A DNA stretch of 64,000 nt from Thalassolituus sp. UBA674 (GCA_002298335.1 DBNK01000037.1:49016-113015); one strand, 5' to 3'. Positions 34,192-43,503 are shown, numbered from the stretch's first letter. The notes: generated by a model not told the origin, from the sequence alone. Numbers and translations: made by a program.

Positions 34192-34768
34192 AGAGCAACT
34201 TGATGAACTCATCAGCGCCCTGAGTAAAGAGCGCTCACCGCAGCGGGATCTCTGGCCCGGCCTTGAGCAGGCCCTGCAGAACACACCGCAGCTGAGACCT
34301 GAAAACAGCGCTCCGCAGACGGACAAGGTCGTGCCCCTGCGGACACCTCAGCCTGCGCGCGTCAGCTGGGCCCGGGGCGCCTTTGCCGGAGCCATTGCCG
34401 CGTCGCTGCTGATGACCGCCATACTGCTGCCGCAGCTGCATAACGCCAGCGGACCGGTTGCTCCGGCAAGGGTTGTCGCCAGCGCCTCAGACCCTGAAGA
34501 CGCCGGTAATTCCTGGCTGACACAGGCGGTCGCCAGCCGGGTTCAGGTGCTGGATGACATGCTGCCACGGCTCAGTCACATGGAGTTTGTGCCTGAAGGC
34601 TTCGGCAACTGGCAGCAGCAGCTGGGTATCTGGATGAGCGCCAGCGAGCAGCTCGAGGATGCCCTGCGGCAACAACCGAATAACCGTCAGTTGCAGCGTC
34701 AGTATCAGACCCTGCAGCGACAGAATGCCCAATATTTACAACGCCTGCTGATGCTCAGCCAGGCCTGA
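34181..34768 (+). CDS. Putative membrane anti-sigma factor
   Basis: Protein of 195 residues with a short cytoplasmic N-terminus, one membrane helix at about residues 66-84 (AFAGAIAASLLMTAILL) and a periplasmic helical domain with a C-terminal coiled coil (LEDALRQQPNNRQLQRQYQTLQRQ). No zinc-binding HxxxCxxC motif is present. Overlap with the sigma gene and topology indicate an anti-sigma role; the family is not identified by motif. Confidence 0.75.
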   Translation: MKTEEQLDELISALSKERSPQRDLWPGLEQALQNTPQLRPENSAPQTDKVVPLRTPQPARVSWARGAFAGAIAASLLMTAILLPQLHNASGPVAPARVVASASDPEDAGNSWLTQAVASRVQVLDDMLPRLSHMEFVPEGFGNWQQQLGIWMSASEQLEDALRQQPNNRQLQRQYQTLQRQNAQYLQRLLMLSQA

Positions 34769-34784
34769 TTCAGGAGAATCTGTG

Positions 34785-35750
34785 ATGCATCTTATGAATA
34801 CCACGCCGCTCACCGGCCTGTTGCTGGCTGCGTTGCTGGCCCCGGCGTCTGCTTGGGCAGAGAAACAGAGCATCAATGTGACGCGTACTGTCAGCGCTGA
34901 TGAATCTGTTGAGATTGAAGTGATGCGCGGTGACGTCATTATTGTTGGCGTGAAAAACAAGGTCTTCCATGTTGAGGGGCAGCTGGACGAAAAAGCCGAA
35001 GGCTTTGAACTTGAGTCTTCCGGTGGCCATACCGTCTTCCGCGTCAAAATGCCCCGGCGTGTCAGCTCCGGCTGGGGCTCATCCGACGAAGGCTCACAGC
35101 TGAGCATCGAAGTACCGGAAGGTGCCCATGTGGAATTTGAAGGGGTGAATGCCAATGTCCGGGTGACCGGAATTGAAGGCGGCACTGAGATCACCACCGT
35201 CAACGGTGGCATTGAGGCACGCAAGCTGGCCGGCCCTGTGTCACTCGAGACCGTGAACGGCCGTATCGACAGCCGCAGCAACAAGGGTTATCTCACCCTG
35301 TCGACGGTGAACGGCCGCATTATCGACGAAAGCGATGCCGACAGTCTGGAAATGGAATCCGTCAACGGCTCCGTCAGCAGCCGCAGCACCAGCCGTGAGA
35401 TTGAAGTCTCGACCGTCAATGGCCGGGCCCAGCTGACACTGGATGGCACTGAGCGGCTGGAATTCAGCACGGTGAATGGCGAAATCGAAGTTCTGCTGAG
35501 TGGCAGCAAATCGCCTTACATTGAAGGCAGCAGCGTCAGCGGCTCCATCGGCCTGACACTGCCGGACATTACCAATGCCCGGGTCAGCATAGAAGCCAGC
35601 GCCGGTGGCAGTATCGATAACGGCCTGACCGATGACCCGGTGATGAAGGCCAAATACGGTCCGATGCGCAATCTGGAATTCATCATGGGCGACGGCAAAG
35701 GCCGGATTGATCTGCAGACCGTCTCCGGCGACCTCAGCGTCAAGCGCTGA
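34785..35750 (+). CDS. Exported DUF4097-like beta-repeat protein
   Basis: Secreted or periplasmic protein of 321 residues, signal cleaved after WA. The middle has six VNG repeats and one VSG (each 18-21 residues: TVNGGIEARKLAG, TVNGRIDSRSNKG, TVNGRIIDES and so on), predicted to form a short right-handed beta helix, as in DUF4097 putative adhesins. ATG 34785 has AGGAG 8 bases upstream. It follows the anti-sigma gene by 16 bases and is a likely output of this ECF operon. Confidence 0.85.
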   Translation: MHLMNTTPLTGLLLAALLAPASAWAEKQSINVTRTVSADESVEIEVMRGDVIIVGVKNKVFHVEGQLDEKAEGFELESSGGHTVFRVKMPRRVSSGWGSSDEGSQLSIEVPEGAHVEFEGVNANVRVTGIEGGTEITTVNGGIEARKLAGPVSLETVNGRIDSRSNKGYLTLSTVNGRIIDESDADSLEMESVNGSVSSRSTSREIEVSTVNGRAQLTLDGTERLEFSTVNGEIEVLLSGSKSPYIEGSSVSGSIGLTLPDITNARVSIEASAGGSIDNGLTDDPVMKAKYGPMRNLEFIMGDGKGRIDLQTVSGDLSVKR

Positions 35751-35786
35751 GGCCGGTTTCTACCCTTCCGGTCCTGCCGCCTGACC

Positions 35787-37382
35787 TCAGGCAGCCGGGC
35801 CTTCTGCCTTGCGCAGATGAGCCCGCCCGGCGTCACAGATATAGCCCACCGCATGAGACGTGGTGGCCACCGGCGTATTCACCGCCGACACATAATACCA
35901 GTCTGCCTGAACCTGCTGCTGATCGACGGTGAGCAGCACAAAGCCATGCGTCGTCACTTCAGCATAACGCACGTGCGGCTGAGTCTTCACGATACGCTTC
36001 GCGACTTCATCCGCCACGCCTTCCGGGAAGCCCGGTGACGTCACAGAAGGGCAGATAAACTCCACCGCCAGCGCGCCTTCGCCAGTCTCCGGGTTGTAAC
36101 TGCGACGGTGATACGGGTCCTGAGCGATTTCCGACACCAGCGAGCTGTGAATATCACCGGTGAGCACCACCACGTTATCGATGCCGTTATCTTTGATGGT
36201 ACTCAACAGACGCTGGCGGTTGGCTTCGTAGCCATCCCAGCTGTCGCGCCACGCCGTCAGGGAAATATCATCCTGTACATAACGGTCGAGGTGCAGACGG
36301 TAGCGCTGCGCCATCATCACCTGCTGGCCGAGTACCCGCCAGCGGGCCGTACTGGCCTGCAGACGGTTGTAGAGCCAGTCTTCCTGTTCAAAGCCCAGCA
36401 GGGTGCGGTTTTCATCCTGAGCTTCGCGGAACAGATCAGCGCCGGAGGCCTGTTCATCGCGGCCTTCCATGCGTGTATCCAGCATCATCAGGTCGAGCAG
36501 ATCACCGTAACTGAACTGGCGGTAGATACGCCCACCCTGCTGTTCGCGTACCGGCATCCATTCAAAATAGGCCTGGCGTGCTGCCGCCGCGCGCTCGTAC
36601 CAGTCACCTTCAGAGCTGTCGTGGTTCTGCGCACCGCCGGGCCAGGCGTTGTTGGCAAATTCGTGGTCGTCCCAGATGTTGATCATCGGGTGACGCTGAT
36701 GCAGCGCCTGCAGGTCGTCATCCAGCTTGTACAGCGCATGGCGGCGGCGGTAGTCGTCCAGTGTGGTGATTTCATGGGCCGGAGCCAGCGCGCGCGCTTC
36801 ACGCAGGTCCGCATCGCCGTAATCATCCTGTGCGTATTCATAGATGTAGTCACCCAGATGCAGCACTGCATCCAGATCATCGCGGCCGGCCAGCTCGCGG
36901 TAGACATTGAAATAACCATGCGGGTAACTGGCGCAGGAGACCACGGCAAAGCGGGCACGCGACAGCGGGCCCGTCGGGGCGGTGCGGGTCTGCCCGGTCG
37001 CGGAGGTCTGGCCCAGTGCGGCGAAGCGGTAGAAATACGTCTGCCCCGGCTGTAATCCGGTGACATCGACTTTCACGGTGAAGTTACGCTGAGAGGTGGT
37101 GAGGAAACTGCCGCTCTGAATCACTGTCGTCAAGGCGGCATCAGTAGCAACCAGCCAGTCAACACTGACCTCACTGCCCTGCTCCGGGGTGAACTGGGTC
37201 CACAGAATCACGGCGGTATCCGTCGGGTCACCACTGGCAATACCGTAACTGAAATGCCCGGCCGCTGGTAGCTGAGGTTCCGTCACATCGCCCAGTGGCA
37301 GCGCCCGTACCGGGTTCATGGCCGGAATACCTGCGATGCCGGCTCCACCGGTTTTCAGAAATCGACGACGTGAAAAACTCAT
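35787..37382 (-). CDS. PhoD-like alkaline phosphatase, Tat-exported
   Basis: Metallophosphatase of 531 residues. Twin-arginine signal FSRRRFLKTGG, an N-terminal fibronectin-like domain (to about 125) and the PhoD catalytic domain with LGDYIYEY, NIWDDHEFANNAW and VLTGDIHSS, which carry the calcium/iron ligands. It hydrolyses phosphodiesters or monoesters outside the inner membrane. Monocistronic and convergent with the DUF4097 gene. Confidence 0.93.
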   Translation of the reverse strand: MSFSRRRFLKTGGAGIAGIPAMNPVRALPLGDVTEPQLPAAGHFSYGIASGDPTDTAVILWTQFTPEQGSEVSVDWLVATDAALTTVIQSGSFLTTSQRNFTVKVDVTGLQPGQTYFYRFAALGQTSATGQTRTAPTGPLSRARFAVVSCASYPHGYFNVYRELAGRDDLDAVLHLGDYIYEYAQDDYGDADLREARALAPAHEITTLDDYRRRHALYKLDDDLQALHQRHPMINIWDDHEFANNAWPGGAQNHDSSEGDWYERAAAARQAYFEWMPVREQQGGRIYRQFSYGDLLDLMMLDTRMEGRDEQASGADLFREAQDENRTLLGFEQEDWLYNRLQASTARWRVLGQQVMMAQRYRLHLDRYVQDDISLTAWRDSWDGYEANRQRLLSTIKDNGIDNVVVLTGDIHSSLVSEIAQDPYHRRSYNPETGEGALAVEFICPSVTSPGFPEGVADEVAKRIVKTQPHVRYAEVTTHGFVLLTVDQQQVQADWYYVSAVNTPVATTSHAVGYICDAGRAHLRKAEGPAA

Positions 37383-37638
37383 GCTAAGGCTCCGGGTAAG
37401 AAAAGTTCAGCATTGTATGGTGACTGAACTTTATGTCATTAGAATGAAGGGGAAACATATCTGAACAATCATAAATTATTTCAGACACCCCGCGCCCGGC
37501 CTTGCTGCGTCTGACTTCGCAGTTTGTCCGCTTCGTCTGCCGGAGTCACCGGAACCGCATTCCGGCTTGAATTCCGGCGGTGTCTCTCGCTTAATCGGGC
37601 TTCGGCCCATAACCTTTTGTGTACCACCCGATCCGAGT

Positions 37639-38406
37639 ATGGAACCTGCCATCACCGCCAGTTTTGTTCTGAAAAAAATCATCGGCACCCTGTTGATGCC
37701 AGTGCCCCTGACCTTGCTGCTGATGATACTCACCCTGTTCTGGCTGAAACGTGCACCGCGCAAAGCGGCCGTCAGCCTGGTAGCGGCTGTTCTTCTGCTG
37801 GGGTTGAGCTGCTGGCCACCGCTGGCAGACCAGCTCATCCGCTTTCACACCGGACACTATGCGGCCTTCGACCTCAGTCAGCCGGTGGATGCCGTGGTGA
37901 TTCTCGGCAGTGCCAGTTTTGAGGCCCCTGAAGGCAGTCCGGCACACATGCAGCTGGGGGCCTCTGCACTGCACCGGTTACTGGAGGGCCTCGCCATTCT
38001 TCAGGCCAATCCGCAGGCCACCCTGCTGGTTTCCGGTTACGGCGGGCTGGAAGGTTACCGGCCCCATGCGCTGCGCTTGCGGGACGCCGCCATTGATCTG
38101 GGCGTTGACCCCGGGCGCATACACATCTTTGAGACCCCCGTGGATACAGAGGATGAAGCACGCCAGATGACGCCGTATCTGCAAGGCAAACGTTTTGCGC
38201 TCGTCACAGGAGAAACCCACCTGCGCCGGGCCCTGCGTTTCTTTGAGCAGCAGGGGCTGACACCGCTGGCGGCCCCGGCTGTGATACGCGGAGATTCTGT
38301 GGCAGACTGGCGCCCCGGTTCAGGGGCGTTGGAGAACACAGAACGCGCCATTTACGAATGGCTTGGGCTGATATGGCAGAACATCAAAGGAGTTTTCAGC
38401 AGGTGA
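37639..38406 (+). CDS. ElyC/SanA/YdcF family protein (DUF218)
   Basis: Inner-membrane protein of 255 residues with two N-terminal helices (IIGTLLMPVPLTLLLMILTLFW and AAVSLVAAVLLLGLSCW) and a periplasmic DUF218 domain with VDAVVILGS, LLVSGYGG, TEDEARQM and LVTGETHLRRA. Relatives (ElyC, SanA) affect cell-wall and envelope integrity. ATG 37639 has only a weak ribosome site. The next gene starts within its stop codon region (4-base overlap). Confidence 0.85.
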   Translation: MEPAITASFVLKKIIGTLLMPVPLTLLLMILTLFWLKRAPRKAAVSLVAAVLLLGLSCWPPLADQLIRFHTGHYAAFDLSQPVDAVVILGSASFEAPEGSPAHMQLGASALHRLLEGLAILQANPQATLLVSGYGGLEGYRPHALRLRDAAIDLGVDPGRIHIFETPVDTEDEARQMTPYLQGKRFALVTGETHLRRALRFFEQQGLTPLAAPAVIRGDSVADWRPGSGALENTERAIYEWLGLIWQNIKGVFSR

Positions 38407-39785
38407 CGTTAAAAACGGTTTTTTATCCGGTAATTCTTGTTTCATTACTGGCCAGTGTCAGCGGCTGCAGTCTGGTCCGCGACCTGGGCGTCGGCAAAGG
38501 GTTCTCAGCAAAATACCTGTGTTCCTCCGTGTTCAACTCCGGAATGGCGGAAGAAAAAGTCATCGAAGATTTCATCAAGCCGAAAGTCCGTCAACTGCCC
38601 TGGTTCTGGCGGGTCGATGTTGACCGCGATACTCATCAGGTCAGCGTCGGGGATATTTTTACCGGACAACGTGGTACTGCCACTGCCATCTACACTGCGG
38701 GTAAAGGCTGCACCCTGCTGGTCGGCAAAACCCGTGAAGACGTCGAGAGCCTGCCCTTCACCCCATCCTCTGCCTCTGCTTCTGCGGAAGCATCAGACGC
38801 TGAATGGCCCCTGGGCGAACGTGTCGCTCCGGTCACTGCCGGTGACTTTGACACGGACGCACTGGATAAGGCCGTCGCCGGTATGTTCGAGGAAAAATGG
38901 CCGTCAGCGCTGAACACGACCTCGGTTCTGGTGGTTCACAAAGGCCGGATCGTCGCTGAAGCCTACGACAACGGCGCCACCGCCGATACACCCCTGCTGG
39001 GCTGGTCAATGACCAAATCCGTGACCGGTATGCTGATCGGTATACTGATTGATCAGGGACGGCTGGATCTGGATGGCCCGGCACCGATTCCCCAGTGGCA
39101 GGGGACTGACAAAGCCGCGATCACTCCCCGTCAGCTGCTGAACATGGCCAGTGGCATTGAAAACAATGAAAACTACAAAGGCCTGTCAGACGTTTCACAG
39201 ATGCTCTATCTGGAGAGCGACCAGCTGTCGTTTGCCGCTGGCCAGGCGCTGGTGCACGAGCCGGGGACTGTCTTTGATTACTCCACGCCGGAGGCCAACC
39301 GTCTGGCGGCGATACTGCGCAGTGTGCTGGGCGGCCAGCAGGCGGTGTACGATTTTTACCAGAATGAGCTGTTTCACAAGCTGGGCATTTATACCGGCTT
39401 CATCGAATTTGACGCCTCAGGCGGTATGGTCGGTGGCGCCTACGGTTACCTGACCACCCGTGACTGGGCAAAACTCGGGTTGCTGTACCTGAACGACGGC
39501 ATATGGGACGGCGAGCGGGTATTCACTGCGCACTGGATGCGCTTTGCACTGGCACCCTCACCGGCGGCCGGTCATTACGGTGCCCAGCTGTGGATCAATA
39601 CCGACGGGGAACGCTGGTACGATCTGCCGGAAGATATTTTCTACTTTATGGGGCATCAGGGACAGCGCGTGATTATGGTGCCCTCTAAAGATCTGGTGAT
39701 TGTGCGCACCGGCGTGACCGAAGATTATGAACTGCAGAAACAGGCCATCAGCGAATTTCTGCATCAGGTGATTGCAGCGTTCTGA
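38403..39785 (+). CDS. Beta-lactamase-fold serine hydrolase lipoprotein
   Basis: Class C-type serine hydrolase of 460 residues. Lipobox SVSGC at the N-terminus, an extra domain of about 110 residues before the catalytic fold, then SMTK (nucleophile and base), the YST box and HQG. It resembles 6-aminohexanoate-oligomer hydrolases and penicillin-binding relatives; substrate unknown. The start is a GTG overlapping the ElyC-like stop, so the pair is translationally coupled. Confidence 0.85.
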   Translation: MTLKTVFYPVILVSLLASVSGCSLVRDLGVGKGFSAKYLCSSVFNSGMAEEKVIEDFIKPKVRQLPWFWRVDVDRDTHQVSVGDIFTGQRGTATAIYTAGKGCTLLVGKTREDVESLPFTPSSASASAEASDAEWPLGERVAPVTAGDFDTDALDKAVAGMFEEKWPSALNTTSVLVVHKGRIVAEAYDNGATADTPLLGWSMTKSVTGMLIGILIDQGRLDLDGPAPIPQWQGTDKAAITPRQLLNMASGIENNENYKGLSDVSQMLYLESDQLSFAAGQALVHEPGTVFDYSTPEANRLAAILRSVLGGQQAVYDFYQNELFHKLGIYTGFIEFDASGGMVGGAYGYLTTRDWAKLGLLYLNDGIWDGERVFTAHWMRFALAPSPAAGHYGAQLWINTDGERWYDLPEDIFYFMGHQGQRVIMVPSKDLVIVRTGVTEDYELQKQAISEFLHQVIAAF

Positions 39786-39817
39786 GGAATGCGGGCCGGT
39801 TTCACCCGGCCCGATTT

Positions 39818-39849
39818 TCAGCGGACAAGGTGCTCAGCGGACAAGGTGC
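39818..39849. repeat. 16-base tandem duplication at a gene end
   Basis: TCAGCGGACAAGGTGC occurs twice in direct succession (39818-39833 and 39834-39849), then a partial third copy TCAGCG. The second unit contains the stop of the methyltransferase gene on the minus strand. Confidence 0.9.
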
Positions 39850-40403
39850 TCAGCGATCCAGCTGATCAGGTTATCATGCTGCCTGCTGAACCCGGCGTCC
39901 ATCAGATCCTGCTGTGACCACAGCGAAAGATGGTCTTCGAAGTGGTTCAGCTCTATGTGCTGTTCGACGAATTCTTTTGGCGTACTCACCAGCACACTCT
40001 TTCTGGCCACCCGCTTCAGCTCTGCCAGAAACGTCAGGCCATCTTCGCGGGTAAAGTGCTCCAGAATGTCGATGGCCAGTACCATGTCGTACGACTTATC
40101 CGCAATGGTCGGCAGAATAGCCAGCGCATTTCCTGTCATCATGCGGTTGTAAATGAAGTCATGCACCGGGTTCAGATACCGGGCAAAGCCTTCAATGCCA
40201 TCAATCCGGATACTACGCTCATCCATCGTTTTATAACGTGAATGTTCACCGTCGATGTAAAACAGGTCCTCCAGATTGACGAATATCCGGGCCAGAAATC
40301 CATAAACACCCATGCCAACCCCGACATCAAGAATCGAGGTTGGAGAGCGCTGTTTCATAACATTTACAATTTTACCAAGCTGAGTCGTCTGGCTGTGCGG
40401 CAT
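39834..40403 (-). CDS. SAM-dependent methyltransferase, unknown substrate
   Basis: Class I methyltransferase of 189 residues. SAM motif I ILDVGVGMGVYG at about 24-35, an acidic residue after the second strand (LFYIDGE), and motif IV-like MVLAIDILEHF. Short for a stand-alone enzyme but complete. The last residues (LVR) come from a 16-base tandem duplication. The neighbours (hydrolase, thioesterase) give no clear pathway. Confidence 0.78.
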   Translation of the reverse strand: MPHSQTTQLGKIVNVMKQRSPTSILDVGVGMGVYGFLARIFVNLEDLFYIDGEHSRYKTMDERSIRIDGIEGFARYLNPVHDFIYNRMMTGNALAILPTIADKSYDMVLAIDILEHFTREDGLTFLAELKRVARKSVLVSTPKEFVEQHIELNHFEDHLSLWSQQDLMDAGFSRQHDNLISWIAEHLVR

Positions 40404-40487
40404 ACAGGCCCTGTCTGAAAAATACTGAGGAGAACCAACCGTTAAGGGGAGGTTTATTAAACGCTCTATCAGTATAGCTCAGACCAT

Positions 40488-41291
40488 TCAATCGAAAACA
40501 GCGACTGTCTGCCGGCTCAGCGCCAGCAGACGACCGTCACTGTCCCAGATATTGGCCTCAGTGTGGGCGTAGCCATTGTGGGCCTGCCGCGCATCCACCT
40601 GATACGCCAGCCAGCCATCGACGGGCATCTCGACCGCTTCCTGAATCAGATCCAGCTGCCAGGTCATGGTGCTGGCCGGAGCCGGGCCTCTGAGTTGCTG
40701 CATCACGGTCGGTGGCCAGGCGTCGATCAGCAGAATGACATGGGCATCGGTCATGATTCCGGGGGCTTCCTTCAGGCGCATAAAGCCATGGGTGTGAGAG
40801 TCTCTGCTGCCCGAAAACGGGAAGCCACCCGCCACTACATGCAGATCAATATGGCGGATAAAGTCGGGAGTAACACCAGGAATCAGCGGGATGACCCCCG
40901 GTTTTTCAACCAGTGTCATGCCGTGAGGGTCCTGTGCCTGAATCTCAATGGCGGAGGTCCTTGGCACGCCAAAACACGCCTGGCAGCTGACCACCACCTG
41001 ATCGTTCTGCAGAATGCAGGCCGATGCCTGAGTGGCATTCTTACCTTCACGCAGCACCTTCACCTCAATGTCGAAACCGGTTTCGGTGAACAGTGGCCCG
41101 ATAAACTGACAGGAGAATGAGCGCAGCACACGTTCCGGTATCTGAGTGCGGATGGCAACAAAAGCCAAAGAGGCCGACAGACCGCCGAACACCGTACGCC
41201 CCTGACTCCAGTCTGCGGGAATCTGCAGGTGTCCGGGGTTCTGTTCTGACATGTAGCTGCGCACGGCGGCAAATAACTGATCGGCGTTCAT
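40488..41291 (-). CDS. Acyl-CoA thioesterase, double-hotdog
   Basis: Protein of 267 residues of the TesB-like/4HBT_3 group. First hotdog: GRTVFGGLSASLAFVA and LRSFSCQFIGPL; second: GFMRLKEAPGIMTDAHVILLIDAWPPTV with the Asp of the catalytic set, then WLAYQVDARQAHNGYAHTEANIWD. It hydrolyses acyl-CoA to free acid and CoA; chain length is not visible. Free-standing gene. Confidence 0.88.
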   Translation of the reverse strand: MNADQLFAAVRSYMSEQNPGHLQIPADWSQGRTVFGGLSASLAFVAIRTQIPERVLRSFSCQFIGPLFTETGFDIEVKVLREGKNATQASACILQNDQVVVSCQACFGVPRTSAIEIQAQDPHGMTLVEKPGVIPLIPGVTPDFIRHIDLHVVAGGFPFSGSRDSHTHGFMRLKEAPGIMTDAHVILLIDAWPPTVMQQLRGPAPASTMTWQLDLIQEAVEMPVDGWLAYQVDARQAHNGYAHTEANIWDSDGRLLALSRQTVAVFD

Positions 41292-41426
41292 ATTTATGCC
41301 CTAATCTGAATACCCGGCGAGAATAACCTCCTCCCCTTCAGCGGACCAGACAAGTTCATTGAACACTATATCCTGTAAATCAGGCCACTTGGGTTGGCTT
41401 TTGGTTTCAGCTGGTACAGACTTAAA

Positions 41427-41470
41427 CGATGTCAGTACTTTAGTACCAGAAAAACAATAAAATGACATCG
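41427..41470. repeat. Nested inverted repeats upstream of the glycosyltransferase
   Basis: CGATGTCA (41427-41434) pairs with TGACATCG (41463-41470). Inside, GTACT-TT-AGTAC (41435-41446) forms a second hairpin. The right arm ends next to the GAGG ribosome site of the gene starting at 41482. Confidence 0.7.
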
Positions 41471-41481
41471 AGGTCTTTTCC

Positions 41482-42603
41482 ATGCCGACAGCTGTAAAGG
41501 CGCGCTCCCCTCTGCCTGCCATGCACCCTGAATGCCGCTATGTCATCGTTGTACCAGTGCATCATGAAGAGTGGCAACGCCTGACCCGTCAGCTGAGCTC
41601 GCTGCAGCAACAGGACGGTATCAGGAGGGAGCAGTTTGAGGTGATTTACGTCATCAACAACAGCCCCGGGTGTTCTAACGAAGTCAGAAACCACAATCAG
41701 CGTGCCATGCATACACTGCGCGTCACCAGAGAACTGGGGCAGGTGAATGTGCACCTGATCGATGCGTCGAGCCGGGGTCTGGAGATACCTGACTGTAATG
41801 TCGGCAAGGCCCGGGATCTCGGAGTCCGGGAAGCCTGCAGTCGTTTTGAAGGCATTGGTCGGGATGGCTGGATCATCAATACCGATGCCGACTGTCACTT
41901 TGATGACCCCGCGTATTTCAGAAAACTCAGCACCCTTATCTCAGAGTACCCGGACGCCGTGGCCTTTAACGGTGGGCTTGAGTATGAATTCTCTCCCGAT
42001 CTCAAAGACCGATCACCGGACCTATTCCAGCGGATGTACCGCATGCGGCTGCGCATCGGCTGGCACCGGTTGGCAGAAGCCATCGCGTCAGGAAGGACCC
42101 GGCAGGATTACCGCAGCCGGATGAAAATGTCCGGTGCACATATGATTGCGCCCGTATCAAGTATCCGCGCCATCGGCGGCATGCCTCAGATTGCAGCCGG
42201 AGAGGATCACGCGTTTTACAACAAGCTCAGTACGCTGGCTGAAAACCTGGGCAAACCCCTGCCCTATATCCGCCATCTGCTCACGGTTGTGACAGCTGCC
42301 CGGCTGTCGGAAAGAACGCCTGAATCCATGGCCGCTGTGGTCAGAAGTATGAAGATGAATCAGCCCTTCAGAGCCAGTGACCTGATGCCCTTACTGCAGG
42401 ATTCATCGGACCACAACAGCAAGGTTGAAGTTACCTATGCAGAGTACCGCAGAGTGCTGGATGCGCTTTCCGGATTACCCGGTGCCGAAGAAACTGAACA
42501 GGAACTGAATCTCTTGTTTGGCCGCCTGGACCGGCACATGCGCAGGCTGAAGAAACAGTCAGCCAATGTCTTCGCAGGAGCACTTGCGGCGGCACAAAAC
42601 TGA
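41482..42603 (+). CDS. Family 2 glycosyltransferase-like protein
   Basis: Protein of 373 residues. Rossmann-type GT-A start CRYVIVVPVHHEEWQRL, a nucleotide-binding segment FEVIYVINNSPG and the metal-binding NTDADCHFDD (DxD). A C-terminal helical region (LNLLFGRLDRHMRRLKKQ) follows. No membrane segment. Sugar donor and acceptor are unknown; it lies alone next to mutM. Confidence 0.8.
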   Translation: MPTAVKARSPLPAMHPECRYVIVVPVHHEEWQRLTRQLSSLQQQDGIRREQFEVIYVINNSPGCSNEVRNHNQRAMHTLRVTRELGQVNVHLIDASSRGLEIPDCNVGKARDLGVREACSRFEGIGRDGWIINTDADCHFDDPAYFRKLSTLISEYPDAVAFNGGLEYEFSPDLKDRSPDLFQRMYRMRLRIGWHRLAEAIASGRTRQDYRSRMKMSGAHMIAPVSSIRAIGGMPQIAAGEDHAFYNKLSTLAENLGKPLPYIRHLLTVVTAARLSERTPESMAAVVRSMKMNQPFRASDLMPLLQDSSDHNSKVEVTYAEYRRVLDALSGLPGAEETEQELNLLFGRLDRHMRRLKKQSANVFAGALAAAQN

Positions 42604-42627
42604 GCGGCTATCCTCAGGCCAGACCAC

Positions 42628-43437
42628 TCAGCGCTGACACTGTGGGCAGTAGACGGTCGCCCTCTGCCCCTGACGGATTTCTTTGAGCGTGGCGTTGCAG
42701 ACCTTGCAGGGCTGACCACCGCGCCCGTAGACATACAGTTGCTGGGCAAAATAACCCGGCTTGCCGTCGCCACCCACAAAATCCCGCAATGTCGTCCCGC
42801 CCTGCGCAATCGCTGCCGCCAGCACCTCACGGATGATCTGTGTCAGTCGCTGGTAGCGGGCTTTACTGATTCTGCCTGCCGGTGTCTGCGGGCGGATGCC
42901 CGCCAGAAACAGACTCTCGTTGGCGTAGATGTTCCCGACGCCAACCACCACGCGGCCATCCATGATGAAGGTCTTCACCGCCTGTGACTTACCGCGGCTC
43001 TTTTCAAACAGATGATCATCGGTAAAGTCCGGCCCCAGTGGCTCAGGGCCAAGATGCAGGAAGTGCTCCGAGGTTTCTCCCGGCGCCTGCCACAGCAGGG
43101 CACCGAAACGGCGCGGGTCGTGATAGCGCAGGATCTTGCCATTACTCAGGTGCCAGTCGATGTGATCATGCTTCTTTGGCTCCTCGTCCGGGCCGACTAA
43201 GCGTAACGAGCCTGACATGCCCAGATGCCAGATGGCACTGCCGACAGGGGTGTCCACCAGCAGGTATTTGGAGCGGCGACGCAGCCCTGTGATGGTCTGA
43301 CCGATCAGCTCACCGATCTCATCCGCTACCGGCCAGCGCAGGCTCGACTGACGCACGAGGATGTCGGTGATCTCCTGATCTTTCAGCCAGGGCTCAATGC
43401 CGCGCAGGGTGGTTTCGACTTCGGGTAATTCAGGCAT
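42628..43437 (-). CDS. mutM: Formamidopyrimidine-DNA glycosylase
   Basis: Removes 8-oxoguanine and ring-opened purines and nicks the site. The 269-residue protein has the N-terminal PELPEVET with catalytic Pro2/Glu3, the RRSKYLL lysine, GVGNIYANESLF and the C-terminal zinc finger (CKVC then YCPQCQR). The gene is convergent with the glycosyltransferase; in Pseudomonas it also lies near coaD and the ferredoxin. Confidence 0.97.
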   Translation of the reverse strand: MPELPEVETTLRGIEPWLKDQEITDILVRQSSLRWPVADEIGELIGQTITGLRRRSKYLLVDTPVGSAIWHLGMSGSLRLVGPDEEPKKHDHIDWHLSNGKILRYHDPRRFGALLWQAPGETSEHFLHLGPEPLGPDFTDDHLFEKSRGKSQAVKTFIMDGRVVVGVGNIYANESLFLAGIRPQTPAGRISKARYQRLTQIIREVLAAAIAQGGTTLRDFVGGDGKPGYFAQQLYVYGRGGQPCKVCNATLKEIRQGQRATVYCPQCQR

Positions 43438-43503
43438 GGTGCTTACGGAGGCTCTTCATGGAAGCAGGCAGTGTACCGGTGTCTGCAGGCAAAACACACA
43501 GGC

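Noticed and set aside
34782..34794. Alternative starts GTG 34782 and ATG 34794 for the DUF4097-like gene
   Set aside because: ATG 34785 has the best spacing to AGGAG; the other two remain possible but change little.
36108..37055. 315-codon plus-strand frame
   Set aside because: It is antisense to phoD, which has a Tat signal and metal motifs.
37383..37638. Possible N-terminal extension of the ElyC-like gene to 37567 and Pho-box search upstream of phoD
   Set aside because: The extension has no membrane or conserved content, and only single TGTCAT-like words were found, so no site is claimed.
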